Below, in pieces: positions 43,815 to 52,400 of a stretch of 64,000 nt of DNA (position 1 is the stretch's first letter; each line of letters opens with the position of its first letter). Under the pieces are notes generated by a model that was not told where the DNA came from, searched no databases, and was given only the letters and a program-made list of their open reading frames with translations. The DNA is from Jiulongibacter sp966250325. GTDB lineage: Bacteria > Bacteroidota > Bacteroidia > Cytophagales > Spirosomataceae. The stretch spans positions 1 to 64,000 of the forward strand of contig CBINGY010000021.1 of NCBI GenBank assembly GCA_966250325.1, written 5' to 3'. A program made the translations under genes and the position numbers.

Positions 43815-43832
43815 TAGTATGCCTGCATACTA
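43815..43832. promoter_or_regulatory. Palindromic operator upstream of the MarR gene
   Basis: TAGTATGC-CT-GCATACTA is a perfect 8+8 inverted repeat 12 bases before the TAATTTTG box, spanning the -33 region. It has the size and symmetry of MarR-family operators, so autoregulation is likely. Confidence 0.6.
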
Positions 43833-43843
43833 GGAAAGCTGTG

Positions 43844-43851
43844 TAATTTTG
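43844..43851 (+). promoter_or_regulatory. -7 promoter element of the MarR gene
   Basis: TAATTTTG matches TAnnTTTG; the ATG lies 30 bases downstream. The -33 position falls within the palindrome and has no TTTG. Confidence 0.5.
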
Positions 43852-43881
43852 TGATTCGTCGAATTACCCATCTTATCAGGA

Positions 43882-44361
43882 ATGCGTAAAGAAGAAACCA
43901 TAGATTTTCATATTAAGTGGGCCTGGCATGCTATATCCCGTATGTATAATATATACGCCGGCCAGAATGATATGACGATGTCTATAGGTTACGTTTTGCT
44001 GAATATTGACCAGGAAAATGGAACCCCGGCCACTAAAATAGGCCCTTCGATAGGAATGGAACCCCGGAGCCTCACCCGGATGTTGAAATCTCTGGAAGAA
44101 AAGGGATGGATCAAAAGGGTGGCCGATGACAAAGACAAACGGTTTGTCAATGTTTTTCTTACGGAAGAGGGAAAGGCAAAGCGTAATTTTGCACGGGAAG
44201 GCGTTATTGCTTTTAACAAAACTATTCTGGAGAAAATCCCCGAAGACAAAATCAAAGTCTTTATTGGGGTGATTGATCAGATAAAAAATATTGTAGAGGA
44301 ACAGACAGCTGATACACGAGCAGGTTTAGCAGCTCTTGAGAATATGGATACGCTGCTCTAA
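43882..44361 (+). CDS. MarR family transcriptional regulator
   Basis: A 159-residue winged-helix protein: MTMSIGYVLLNIDQENGTPATKIGPSIGMEPRSLTRMLKSLEEKGWIKR is the helix-turn-helix (about residues 30-80), and DDKDKRFVNVFLTEEGKA is the wing. An 18-bp palindrome lies over its promoter. The downstream gene encodes a small envelope protein and could be a target. The ligand is unknown. Confidence 0.9.
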   Translation: MRKEETIDFHIKWAWHAISRMYNIYAGQNDMTMSIGYVLLNIDQENGTPATKIGPSIGMEPRSLTRMLKSLEEKGWIKRVADDKDKRFVNVFLTEEGKAKRNFAREGVIAFNKTILEKIPEDKIKVFIGVIDQIKNIVEEQTADTRAGLAALENMDTLL

Positions 44362-44384
44362 ATCTATTTACCTATAACCTTGTC

Positions 44385-44834
44385 ATGCGAAACTTTTCTT
44401 TGAGGGCTGTATTTTTCCTGCTCCTATTTGCCGGTACTTCCCGGGCTCAAAGTGTAGCCTATTACCCTTTCAGTTCAATTCTGGCGGTAAGTACAAATCC
44501 TGAAACGGCTCTATGGTTTGATCTTCGGTTTCAAACCAATTCTTTTTTCTCATCACTCAGTACGGAATTTGCCCCGGCAGTAAACCTGAACAGTAATCCC
44601 AGAGGAAGATTTTATCTGGGAGGTGGAGTACGAGCAAACTTTCTGGCTCATCTGGCAGATGCATCTGTAATGGAAGGTTATTTTTTCAATGCCGGCGTAA
44701 GATCTGCACCAATAGAGAAAATTCCTCAGCTTCAGTTTGCCTTTGAAATGTCTCCTTTTGCAGCCCGTGATTTCGAGTCGGGCATTTTCAGAACCCGACT
44801 CGGAGTGGCCTATAATTTCTCACACAAAGAATAG
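44385..44834 (+). CDS. Secreted beta-rich hypothetical protein
   Basis: A 149-residue protein with a signal peptide ending SRAQ (about residue 22). Alternating aromatic strands (YYPFSSILAVSTNPETALWFDLRFQ ... FRTRLGVAYNF) suggest a small outer-membrane beta-barrel. Encoded 23 bases after the MarR gene, likely co-transcribed. No family recognised. It ends one base before the converging protease gene. Confidence 0.65.
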   Translation: MRNFSLRAVFFLLLFAGTSRAQSVAYYPFSSILAVSTNPETALWFDLRFQTNSFFSSLSTEFAPAVNLNSNPRGRFYLGGGVRANFLAHLADASVMEGYFFNAGVRSAPIEKIPQLQFAFEMSPFAARDFESGIFRTRLGVAYNFSHKE

Positions 44835-44835
44835 G

Positions 44836-46479
44836 TTATAATTTTGCAGCCCGGTCAAAATGCTTCAGAGCCGTTTTTACAGACTCGTCGTTTTGATTAA
44901 CCACTTTATAAAAGGAATTACTTTTTCCATCAGAATCTTTCCAAATGGCTCTGGCTATAAGTGCTTTAACCTGGGTCTGAATAAATTCTTTTGACCTGTT
45001 GAATTCCTTTTCATTGTATTTGATTCCGAGAGCCGCTGCTTTTTTGTTGATCTCAGAAAGCATATTCTGGCTCACCTGGAAGTTTTTCACGAATTCATCC
45101 AATGAATATCTGGAGAGCTCAGATTTATGATTATTGGTGTAGGTGACGGCATACTCACGTAACACATTGGCATTGTAAAGGTCCATCAGATACATGCTTA
45201 TGTGCGAAGTATCTCTGCTTACAAAAATATCCGGAGTAATACCTCCGCCTCCATAAACTGTGCGGCCGCCTTTTGTTTTGTACTTGTTTTTAGGATCATT
45301 CTTAATGCTGTCCTGAGAGAAATATTCCCCATGATCGGCTCTTACGCCTAATTCTTCGTAATATTCATCCATGTGGCCGCTTTCATAAGGTTTTTGTATG
45401 CTCCTGCCAGAAGGAATATAGTACCTGGAAACCGTAAGACGTAGTTCAGAACCATCTGAGAGCTGGATAGGGGCTTGTACCAAACCTTTTCCGAAAGTTC
45501 TGCGTCCTACGATCAGGGCACGGTCATAGTCTTGAAGAGCACCTGAAACTATCTCAGAAGCTGAGGCCGAACCTTCATCTACCAGCACTACCAGGGCTCC
45601 TTCTTCAAATATTCCTTTTCTTCGGGCATATAATTTCCGGTCGTTTCGGTCGTCTTTGCCATCTGTATAAACCAATACTCCTGTCCCGGAAATAAATTCA
45701 TCAGCCATAGCCACTGCTCTTTCCAGATACCCTCCGGGATTGCCTCTCAGATCCAGAATGAGACGTTTCATACCTGCAGCTTTAAGCTCTTTAAGCCCGG
45801 AAATAAACTCATCGTACGTGGTTTCCGAGAATCGGGTAACTTTCAGATAACCGGTTTGCTTATCGTCAAGAAGATAGGCCGCATCTACTGAGTAAGTCGG
45901 GATTTTATCGCGGATTACTTTAAAGTCAAGGATTTCTTTATAACCCTGTCTTTTGATTTTCATTTTAACTTCTGATCCTCTGGGCCCACGCAGGGTGCTG
46001 AAGATCAGTCGCGTATCTACCTGCTCACCCGTGAGGTCTACTCCATTGGCCTCCAGAATAGCATCACCGCTCATAATTCCTACTTCTTCAGAGGGCCCGC
46101 CAGATAACGGAGTAACCACATAAACGGTATCATTATATATATTAAACTCCACACCAATACCATCAAAACCATTCTGAAGTTCAGACATAGCCAACTGAGC
46201 TTCTTCTGCGGGTAAATACGCTGTATGAGGGTCAAGCTTTTCAAGCATTTTCTGAATACCGTAAGTTGCAAGAGAGTCGGTGTCTACTTCGTCTACGTAG
46301 CTTCGGTCAATGTAAGTCAGAATTTCTTTAAATATTCCGGATGATTTAACCACATCTCCTACATTGGATTTCGACCCGAAAAACCGGGCTCCAATCTGAA
46401 TACCTGCGGCCAGGGTTACCGCTATTATCAAAGGAAGCCGAATGGCAAAACGGCTGTTGTTGATTTTCTTCTGTTCCAA
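44836..46479 (-). CDS. Carboxy-terminal processing protease (S41A, Prc/CtpA type)
   Basis: A 547-residue protein with an N-terminal membrane anchor or signal (about residues 12-30), a helical region, a PDZ domain (DGIGVEFNIYNDTVYVVTPLSGGPSEEVG, about residues 95-170) and the S41 core: LILDLRGNPGGYLERAV, catalytic Ser in DEGSASASEIVSGALQD, and Lys in GRRTFGKGLVQ. Periplasmic Prc proteases trim C termini of envelope proteins. A C-terminal helical extension of about 130 residues follows the core. Monocistronic, with the chaperone-usher-like operon divergent upstream. Confidence 0.92.
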   Translation of the reverse strand: MEQKKINNSRFAIRLPLIIAVTLAAGIQIGARFFGSKSNVGDVVKSSGIFKEILTYIDRSYVDEVDTDSLATYGIQKMLEKLDPHTAYLPAEEAQLAMSELQNGFDGIGVEFNIYNDTVYVVTPLSGGPSEEVGIMSGDAILEANGVDLTGEQVDTRLIFSTLRGPRGSEVKMKIKRQGYKEILDFKVIRDKIPTYSVDAAYLLDDKQTGYLKVTRFSETTYDEFISGLKELKAAGMKRLILDLRGNPGGYLERAVAMADEFISGTGVLVYTDGKDDRNDRKLYARRKGIFEEGALVVLVDEGSASASEIVSGALQDYDRALIVGRRTFGKGLVQAPIQLSDGSELRLTVSRYYIPSGRSIQKPYESGHMDEYYEELGVRADHGEYFSQDSIKNDPKNKYKTKGGRTVYGGGGITPDIFVSRDTSHISMYLMDLYNANVLREYAVTYTNNHKSELSRYSLDEFVKNFQVSQNMLSEINKKAAALGIKYNEKEFNRSKEFIQTQVKALIARAIWKDSDGKSNSFYKVVNQNDESVKTALKHFDRAAKL

Positions 46480-46987
46480 TGCTCTTTTCTTTTTCTTGAT
46501 TAACTAACAAATGTATCCAATATTCTGTTTGGCTGCCTTATTAATTCCGGCAGATAACAGACAAAACCTTACGCCCAAACGATGCCTGATCAAAACGGAG
46601 GGACTAAAAGCTGTAAAAATTCTCAAACCTTATCTGCCTGGAAATAAAACTCTGGGGTGTGTGTACCGAATTTCATGGGCACTGCCGGGAGGAAAAGTCC
46701 AATAAATGGAATGAGAATCCAATTTTTGCACGGATCTGTGTTTTGGCATGAATTGATTTGAAGTTTCTTAAAATTTTTTCTTTTCGGTAGAAAAGGCTTC
46801 CGAAACGCTTTAAAAGCCTGTTTTTTATACGAAATGAGTTTTTCTCTGTACGAAATGTGAAAAAATAAGTACAAAAATCCTTCATTTCTGGTTTTTGGTC
46901 TGGCCTTTGAATAAGGATAACCAAACAACAGCACACGAAAACATTCGAAGGCACAAAATTTATTAAGTACTAAAACAGGTTAAAAAA
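46480..46987. promoter_or_regulatory. 508-bp regulatory region upstream of the pilus-like operon
   Basis: No credible gene. A terminator-like hairpin (AGGCTT 46794-46799 with AAGCCT 46814-46819, then GTTTTTT) is followed by three direct repeats spaced exactly 21 bp: TACGAAATG at 46828 and 46849, and the weaker TACAAAAAT at 46870. The 110 bases before the first ATG are A/T-rich. No exact TAnnTTTG box was found, so the operon may rely on an activator or an alternative sigma factor. Confidence 0.5.
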
Positions 46988-47542
46988 ATGAAAAGAATTG
47001 TAAAAGTAATGGCAGTGGCAGCAGTAGCATTCGTATCAGGAACTGTAAATGCACAAACAACGAGTGATCAGGTAACATTGAACATCAATCTAAATCCGGT
47101 TTACACGCTTATTGTAGATGGTAGCCAGAAGACGGTAGATTTAACCTACAATACCCGTGAAGATTATGACAAAGGTGTATCTGCTTTAAAGAACAATCAT
47201 CTTACAGTTTACAGCACAGGTGGTTTCGAAGTAAAGGTTAAAACTGACGGAGACTTCAAGGCTAAGAGCGGCGAAACGATTGATGCGAAATCTGTATCGG
47301 TAGAAGCCTCAAACGGAGATCTTGATAAGAATAACATGATTTCTCCAAGTTATTCCAAAGTAGATCTTTCTGCTTCAGACACTCAGTTGATTTCCAGCAA
47401 GTCGGGAGGAGTAGATCATAAATTCAATGTGAACTATACCGGGGCAGCAAATCATGCCTACGTGAATAAATACATCAGCGGAAACGGCGGAGCCACTTCG
47501 GTTTATACCAGCACGCTTACGTATACAATATTAGGGTTGTAA
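46988..47542 (+). CDS. Small secreted subunit (pilin-like) of a chaperone-usher-like operon
   Basis: A 184-residue protein with a classical signal peptide (MKRIVKVMAVAAVAFVSGTVNAQ, cleaved after residue 22 or 23). The mature N terminus alternates hydrophobic residues (VTLNINLNPVYTLIV, residues 29-43), as donor strands do in chaperone-usher pilins. A beta domain follows with EVKVK near residue 80 and a terminal LTYTILGL strand. The same domain forms the C-terminal half of the protein at 48409. A strong hairpin after the gene and its first position fit a highly expressed major subunit. Function is inferred from context and from the shared domain; no named family is certain. Confidence 0.65.
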   Translation: MKRIVKVMAVAAVAFVSGTVNAQTTSDQVTLNINLNPVYTLIVDGSQKTVDLTYNTREDYDKGVSALKNNHLTVYSTGGFEVKVKTDGDFKAKSGETIDAKSVSVEASNGDLDKNNMISPSYSKVDLSASDTQLISSKSGGVDHKFNVNYTGAANHAYVNKYISGNGGATSVYTSTLTYTILGL

Positions 47543-47567
47543 GTATCAAGTGAATGAATGACGATAT

Positions 47568-47594
47568 GGGTGTGGCAAGTTTTTTGCTGCACCC
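47568..47594 (+). other. Intercistronic hairpin after the pilin-like gene
   Basis: GGGTGTGGCA pairs with TGCTGCACCC over ten positions (two G-U), loop of about seven bases, followed by A/T-rich sequence. It probably acts as a partial terminator or mRNA 3' stabiliser, raising the first gene's expression over the rest. Confidence 0.6.
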
Positions 47595-47618
47595 ATTATT
47601 ATTAAATCCTGAATCGTC

Positions 47619-48416
47619 ATGAGATATTTGTGCATATTCCTATTCTCACTCACCTTATCAAAAGGTCTTCTGGCACAAACCGGCATCTCAGTTTCAACGC
47701 CGCGTGTTTATTTTCAGGGAAAGGCTGGAGAAACAGTTACTCAGAAAATTACAGTCAGAAATGTTAGCGAAAAAAGTCAGCTTGAACTCGCACTCAGCCT
47801 TCAGGACTGGACTTATAATGACCTCGGAGAAAACATAGTTTTGCCACCTGATTCGCTTCCGATATCCTTTGTAAATTGGGTTACGGTTTCTGAGGGTTCC
47901 TATTTTTCGCTGAAACCGGGTGAAGAAAAGGAGCTACACCTGAATGTAACAGTACCTGCTGATCTCGATCAGAAAAATACGGATGTGAAAACGGCATTGC
48001 TTTTTGTAAGCCAGATGAATCCGTCTGAGGATGTGGATTCTGAAGGAACCAATATCAAAATAAGTGTCAGATCGGGTGTAAAACTCTATTTCAGACCCTC
48101 AAAACCTGAAATGAGATCCATTGAAGTCACTGGCCTACGATTTGATCAGGATCGTAAAGAACTGGAGTTATCCTTTGATAACCTGGGAAACACCTGGACA
48201 GACGGTAAGATTTATACCAGTCTTTTAAATACCGCTACCGGAAAGGAAATAACTATGGAAGAATTTATCTTTTACACCTTACCCGGGAAAAAGCGAATAA
48301 GCCGAATAGAACTGCCGCAAGAGGTAGCAAAGGGCAATTACGTAGCCACTGTGCTCATAAATTACGGAGATGATTCAGAAATGGCGGCTGCAGAGCTCAG
48401 TTTTTCCTATGAATAG
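47619..48416 (+). CDS. PapD-like periplasmic chaperone
   Basis: A 265-residue protein with a signal peptide (MRYLCIFLFSLTLSKGLLAQ). Residues ~22-130 look like the first Ig domain of pilus chaperones: ISVSTPRVYFQGKAGETVTQKITVRNVS, then FVNWVTVSEGSYFSLKPGEEKELHLNVTVP, followed by a TALLFVSQ strand and a second beta domain with ELSFDNLGNTWTDG (about residues 190-205). The Arg/Lys pair that anchors the subunit C terminus in PapD could not be assigned by eye. Position between a secreted subunit and the adhesin-like gene supports the role. Confidence 0.68.
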   Translation: MRYLCIFLFSLTLSKGLLAQTGISVSTPRVYFQGKAGETVTQKITVRNVSEKSQLELALSLQDWTYNDLGENIVLPPDSLPISFVNWVTVSEGSYFSLKPGEEKELHLNVTVPADLDQKNTDVKTALLFVSQMNPSEDVDSEGTNIKISVRSGVKLYFRPSKPEMRSIEVTGLRFDQDRKELELSFDNLGNTWTDGKIYTSLLNTATGKEITMEEFIFYTLPGKKRISRIELPQEVAKGNYVATVLINYGDDSEMAAAELSFSYE

Positions 48417-49464
48417 AAGGAGGATTATTATTCTGGTAGTACTGTCATTCGTCAGCCTTTTTTCAAAGGCCCAAACTTTTGGTTTTAATGCCTGGGGTAA
48501 CGGATATATGGGGGTAAACAATTTCAGTGGAAATCAGTCAAAAGACGCGGTTGTTATTCGTATGGAATGCAGCTGTGCTCCTATCATAAATGTACCCAAC
48601 TGGAAGATTTCTGCCAGAGTGACACAGCCCATAAAGTCAACAGATGGAACCCGAACTTTTCCTCCTGAAATGATCAGCCTTCAGCCAAACAGAACGGTAG
48701 GGAATCAAACTCCCGGCCCCGTTCCAAGTATCTCGCAAATTGGTATGCCGGCTAGCGTTCCTCTAAGTTTGTCAGAAGTGTTCTTGGTACCTCAGTCCAA
48801 TGCCCGTTTACGAAACGAGTCGTATTATTTCTACACCGAGCTGTATTTTGATCTTACTGTTGCGGGGGGTGCCTATCTGGCAGATTTACAGGGGGGGTAT
48901 ACACAAAAGAGGTACCCGGTAAACCTGGAGTTTACGTTTTATGGAGCAAATAATCAGCCATTGGGGTCAAAATCATACAAATACTATATCGACGTTTTTA
49001 AGCTTTCAGGTGCTCCCACAGAAGATAAATCATATACCCTTTCAATTAACGGTGGTGCCCGAAGTGGCAATCTCGTATTGCAAAGCCGTGCAGATTATCA
49101 GAATGGTACCAGTGTTACCTACAGCGGAGGTCTGACGGTACGCACCAATACAGATTACGAGGTAAAGGTAAAAGCTCTGGCTCCTGCCTTTTCACATGAG
49201 GGCCATACGATAGATCTCGATGTGGTCAATATGAACCTTACCTCTGCATCTTCTTCTGTAAGCAGTTTAAACTCCATAACTCTTTCTACCGGAGATCAGG
49301 TAATTGCTAGAGGTTCTTCTACCGGAAAGCAAGACCTCCATTTTGATGTGAATTATTACATCAATCAGGCCAATAGAAATAAACTGATTTACGCCTGGAA
49401 AAAGCCCGGTTATCAGACAACAGCTTACGGTGTTTCTTTACAGTACACCATTACTCCTCCCTAA
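48409..49464 (+). CDS. Two-domain secreted protein with C-terminal pilin domain (adhesin-like)
   Basis: A 351-residue protein from the ATG at 48409 (overlapping the chaperone gene by eight bases), with a signal peptide ending FSKAQ (residue 22). Residues ~23-200 form a beta-rich domain (including RMECSCAPI and YFYTELYFDLTVAGGAYL). Residues ~207-351 resemble the small subunit: YTLSINGG versus YTLIVDGS, RADYQNG versus REDYDKG, LTVRTNTDYEVKVK versus LTVYSTGGFEVKVK, and a terminal LQYTITPP. This layout, binding domain plus pilin domain, is that of FimH/CsuE tip adhesins. The ligand is unknown. Confidence 0.62.
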   Translation: MNRRRIIILVVLSFVSLFSKAQTFGFNAWGNGYMGVNNFSGNQSKDAVVIRMECSCAPIINVPNWKISARVTQPIKSTDGTRTFPPEMISLQPNRTVGNQTPGPVPSISQIGMPASVPLSLSEVFLVPQSNARLRNESYYFYTELYFDLTVAGGAYLADLQGGYTQKRYPVNLEFTFYGANNQPLGSKSYKYYIDVFKLSGAPTEDKSYTLSINGGARSGNLVLQSRADYQNGTSVTYSGGLTVRTNTDYEVKVKALAPAFSHEGHTIDLDVVNMNLTSASSSVSSLNSITLSTGDQVIARGSSTGKQDLHFDVNYYINQANRNKLIYAWKKPGYQTTAYGVSLQYTITPP

Positions 49465-49483
49465 TAATTGGATTACAAAAGTT

Positions 49484-52400
49484 TTGAAACCTTTTCGCTT
49501 TAAGAAAATATCGATCATAACGCTGGCAGCAGCTCTTTCTTCGGTTCCCTTCATTTGGGGATATCTGAAGACAGGAGGTGAGATTTTTTCTTACGCTAAA
49601 GAAAAGTCTAAGCAAGAACAATTGGCCACGCCGGAGCCTTCCGGAAGTCTGCCGAAAAGGCCTGAGGTAGAAAAACAGGATAGTCTTTTTGAATATTTCC
49701 GGTCTGAATCACCAACGGATACTTTTACGGTTTCCGTAAATAAAGAGAAGACGCTGATTCAACAGGAAATAACCAGTGGAGCCAGTGCCGCTGCCACTAA
49801 AGTCGATAGGATTGACTCTGCGGAAATGAGACCGGCCATACTTCCCGTGAATATCCCAACCCCGGAAATTGAAATCCCGAAGAATACAGAAATAAAACTT
49901 TTGGATGAACCCGGAGCTTTGCATTTAATGAATCTGGAAGCCCCTGAACATCTTGATCAGGATGAGAAAAGAATGCTGAAGGCAACAATCAGGCTTTCAA
50001 ATCCGATTGAAAAGGATTTTCATGGAAGACTTACCATTGGGCTCCCTAACGGCGTAAGAAGTATTTCTGCCACCGAAGTGGATGTAGAAATTAAGGGTGG
50101 AGAGGCTTTATTTGTTCCTGTTAGGCTTCTGGCCACAGATATGAGAGATCTGGGGGCAGGAAACGAAATCGCCTATACACTCAAAGATGAGTATGGAAGA
50201 GAGGTAAGTTCAGGCAAAACCCGGATCGGCTTCACAGAGAGAATCAATCTGCAGCTGACCGTTGATCAGCCAGTTCTTAGCGTATTTCAATTGAATGATT
50301 CCCTCACGCTTTCTGCACGTGTTATAAACCGGGGAAATGTAGATCAAATGGTATTAGTGGTAATGAGTATGCAGATTAATAATTCGGAAAGACGATTTTT
50401 TGAATTAAAAGGAAATGTAACCGCCGGAGGAAACAGGCTTTTTGAAATGAAGATTTGGCCCAGGGCTGAAATGTTTCAGAATGGTTCGCTTAGGGTCAAT
50501 ATCTCCGGAATGAGAGGGTATGAAAAACAGGTATTTGGTAATGCCCTGCTCACTGTACAGAGTGTGGTTTCGTCCAGAAAGTTCATTGACAATGATTTGT
50601 ATTCGATAAATCTTCTGGATAATCAAACCATTCCAAATGATATAACCCTAAGTTACCGAAGTTTTGCCGGAAACAATATCTATCAGATCATGGGCGGAGG
50701 TCACATGAACCTGCCCGCCGGAAACCTAGCATTACAGGGTCTTATCTATAAATCGGCGAGTCAAAGTGAATGGATAGGTTTAAATACCCGTCTCACATAC
50801 CAGTACAACAATGCCAGCATTGCCCTGGGTAATATCAATGAACAACTGGAGTATTCCCTCATGGGCAGAGGCTTAAAGACCGTGCTTTCTGATGCCAGTC
50901 GAAAGAATACCCTGAAAATCGGAGTGGTTGACAATCAATTCAACCTATTCAGTCAAAGAAACCTGTTTGAGAATGGCTACAGTTTTTATGTGAAAGGGGA
51001 GTTGGGAGAGCCTACCGCTGTTACGAAAACAGACGTTTCGTATCTGTTTCGGGACGATGCCTGGGAGCGTGCAAAACACCATATGGCAGGAGCCGAGCAA
51101 AGGTGGCAGAAAGGAAATAACTGGCGACTATTAGTGAAGTCTTACGGAGGCATATCATCTTATTATGAAGCTGGTAAAACTTCTCCCTCTGGTGCGGCAG
51201 AAATGCAATACAGTGGCCAGATTGCCGATGGTACCCAATTGGCCGGAAACTTTTATCATAGCACCAGGTATTTTCCCGGAAATCGTCGTGGTCTTACCAG
51301 CCTTCAGCAGAGTGCAGGAAAAAACCTCGGTACAGCTTCCATGCTCAGAGCGAATGCTTTTTATACGAGAGTAGCTCCCAGATCTCATCAGTATAATCTG
51401 GAAATGGAAACCGAAACGGCTCGTCTGGATCTGGATTATTCTACCCATAAATCAGGAGGACTGGCTCTGGGGTTAGGTTATCAGCGGCAATTCGAATACG
51501 GCAACTATAACTACCTGGGTACTATCGATGAACAGAACGCGGGGGACAGGGCCGTTACAAATGCCCACCGCTTAATAGAGTACCTCAACTGGACCAGCCC
51601 GAATTCTAAGTATACCATTCACACGGGAATAGAAAACGGAATGGTTCAGAACATATACAGCAAAAAATGGACCCCGCAATTCAGGGTAAATACCAGTCTT
51701 AATCTGGGATCGGTTAGCCTGAACGGTACGTATCAGTACGGAGGATATTTTCTAAGTGAGCAGCGATTTGCTCAGCAAATGGGCAGAACTACTCAGCGAT
51801 TCATTTTGAGCAGTTTTGTGAGAAAAAATCTGTTTAGAAATAAGCTTTCAGTAGGTGCCGGTGGTAATTACACCAAAGATTTCGCACTGGGAAATACCAG
51901 CTCTGCTTTTCTTAATTTGAAACATCAACTTACAGGAAACTATTCGGTGTTCGTAAATAACATGGTTTATAATTACGCCTATAGTACAGATGCTTCTGTG
52001 AACACCTATAACCGAACTTTCTATAACGTAGAGGCAGGGTTACAGATATCCATGGACAAGATTAAACCCATCACGGGTAAAAAAAGCCGAATACTTATTT
52101 CTGCTTTTTATGACATCAATGGAAATCGGATGATGGATGAAGGTGAACTGCCCGCTCCCGATTACCTCATTGAACTGGATGGTAAGGCCTTCCTGACAGA
52201 CGGTGCCGGAAAAGTCATGTATTCATCGGTGCCGTTCGGAGTGTATAAAATACCTGCCGCGGCGGGTTCAGGTTGGTTTAATGATGAATTCGTTTTTCAG
52301 GTTGATGATTTTAAGGAAAATATCTCCATGCCGCTGCATCAGGCAGGTACTGTTCGCGGTCAGGTGGAGTATGCCTATAACAAGGTAAAGGCCAGAGAAT

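Noticed and set aside
46511..46705. 64-residue plus-strand frame in the same spacer
   Set aside because: No recognisable features and no promoter; probably chance.
46623..46954. Two overlapping minus-strand frames of 93-103 residues upstream of the pilus-like operon
   Set aside because: Lys/Phe-rich products of A/T-rich DNA, with no signal or family features; the region holds repeats and a hairpin instead.
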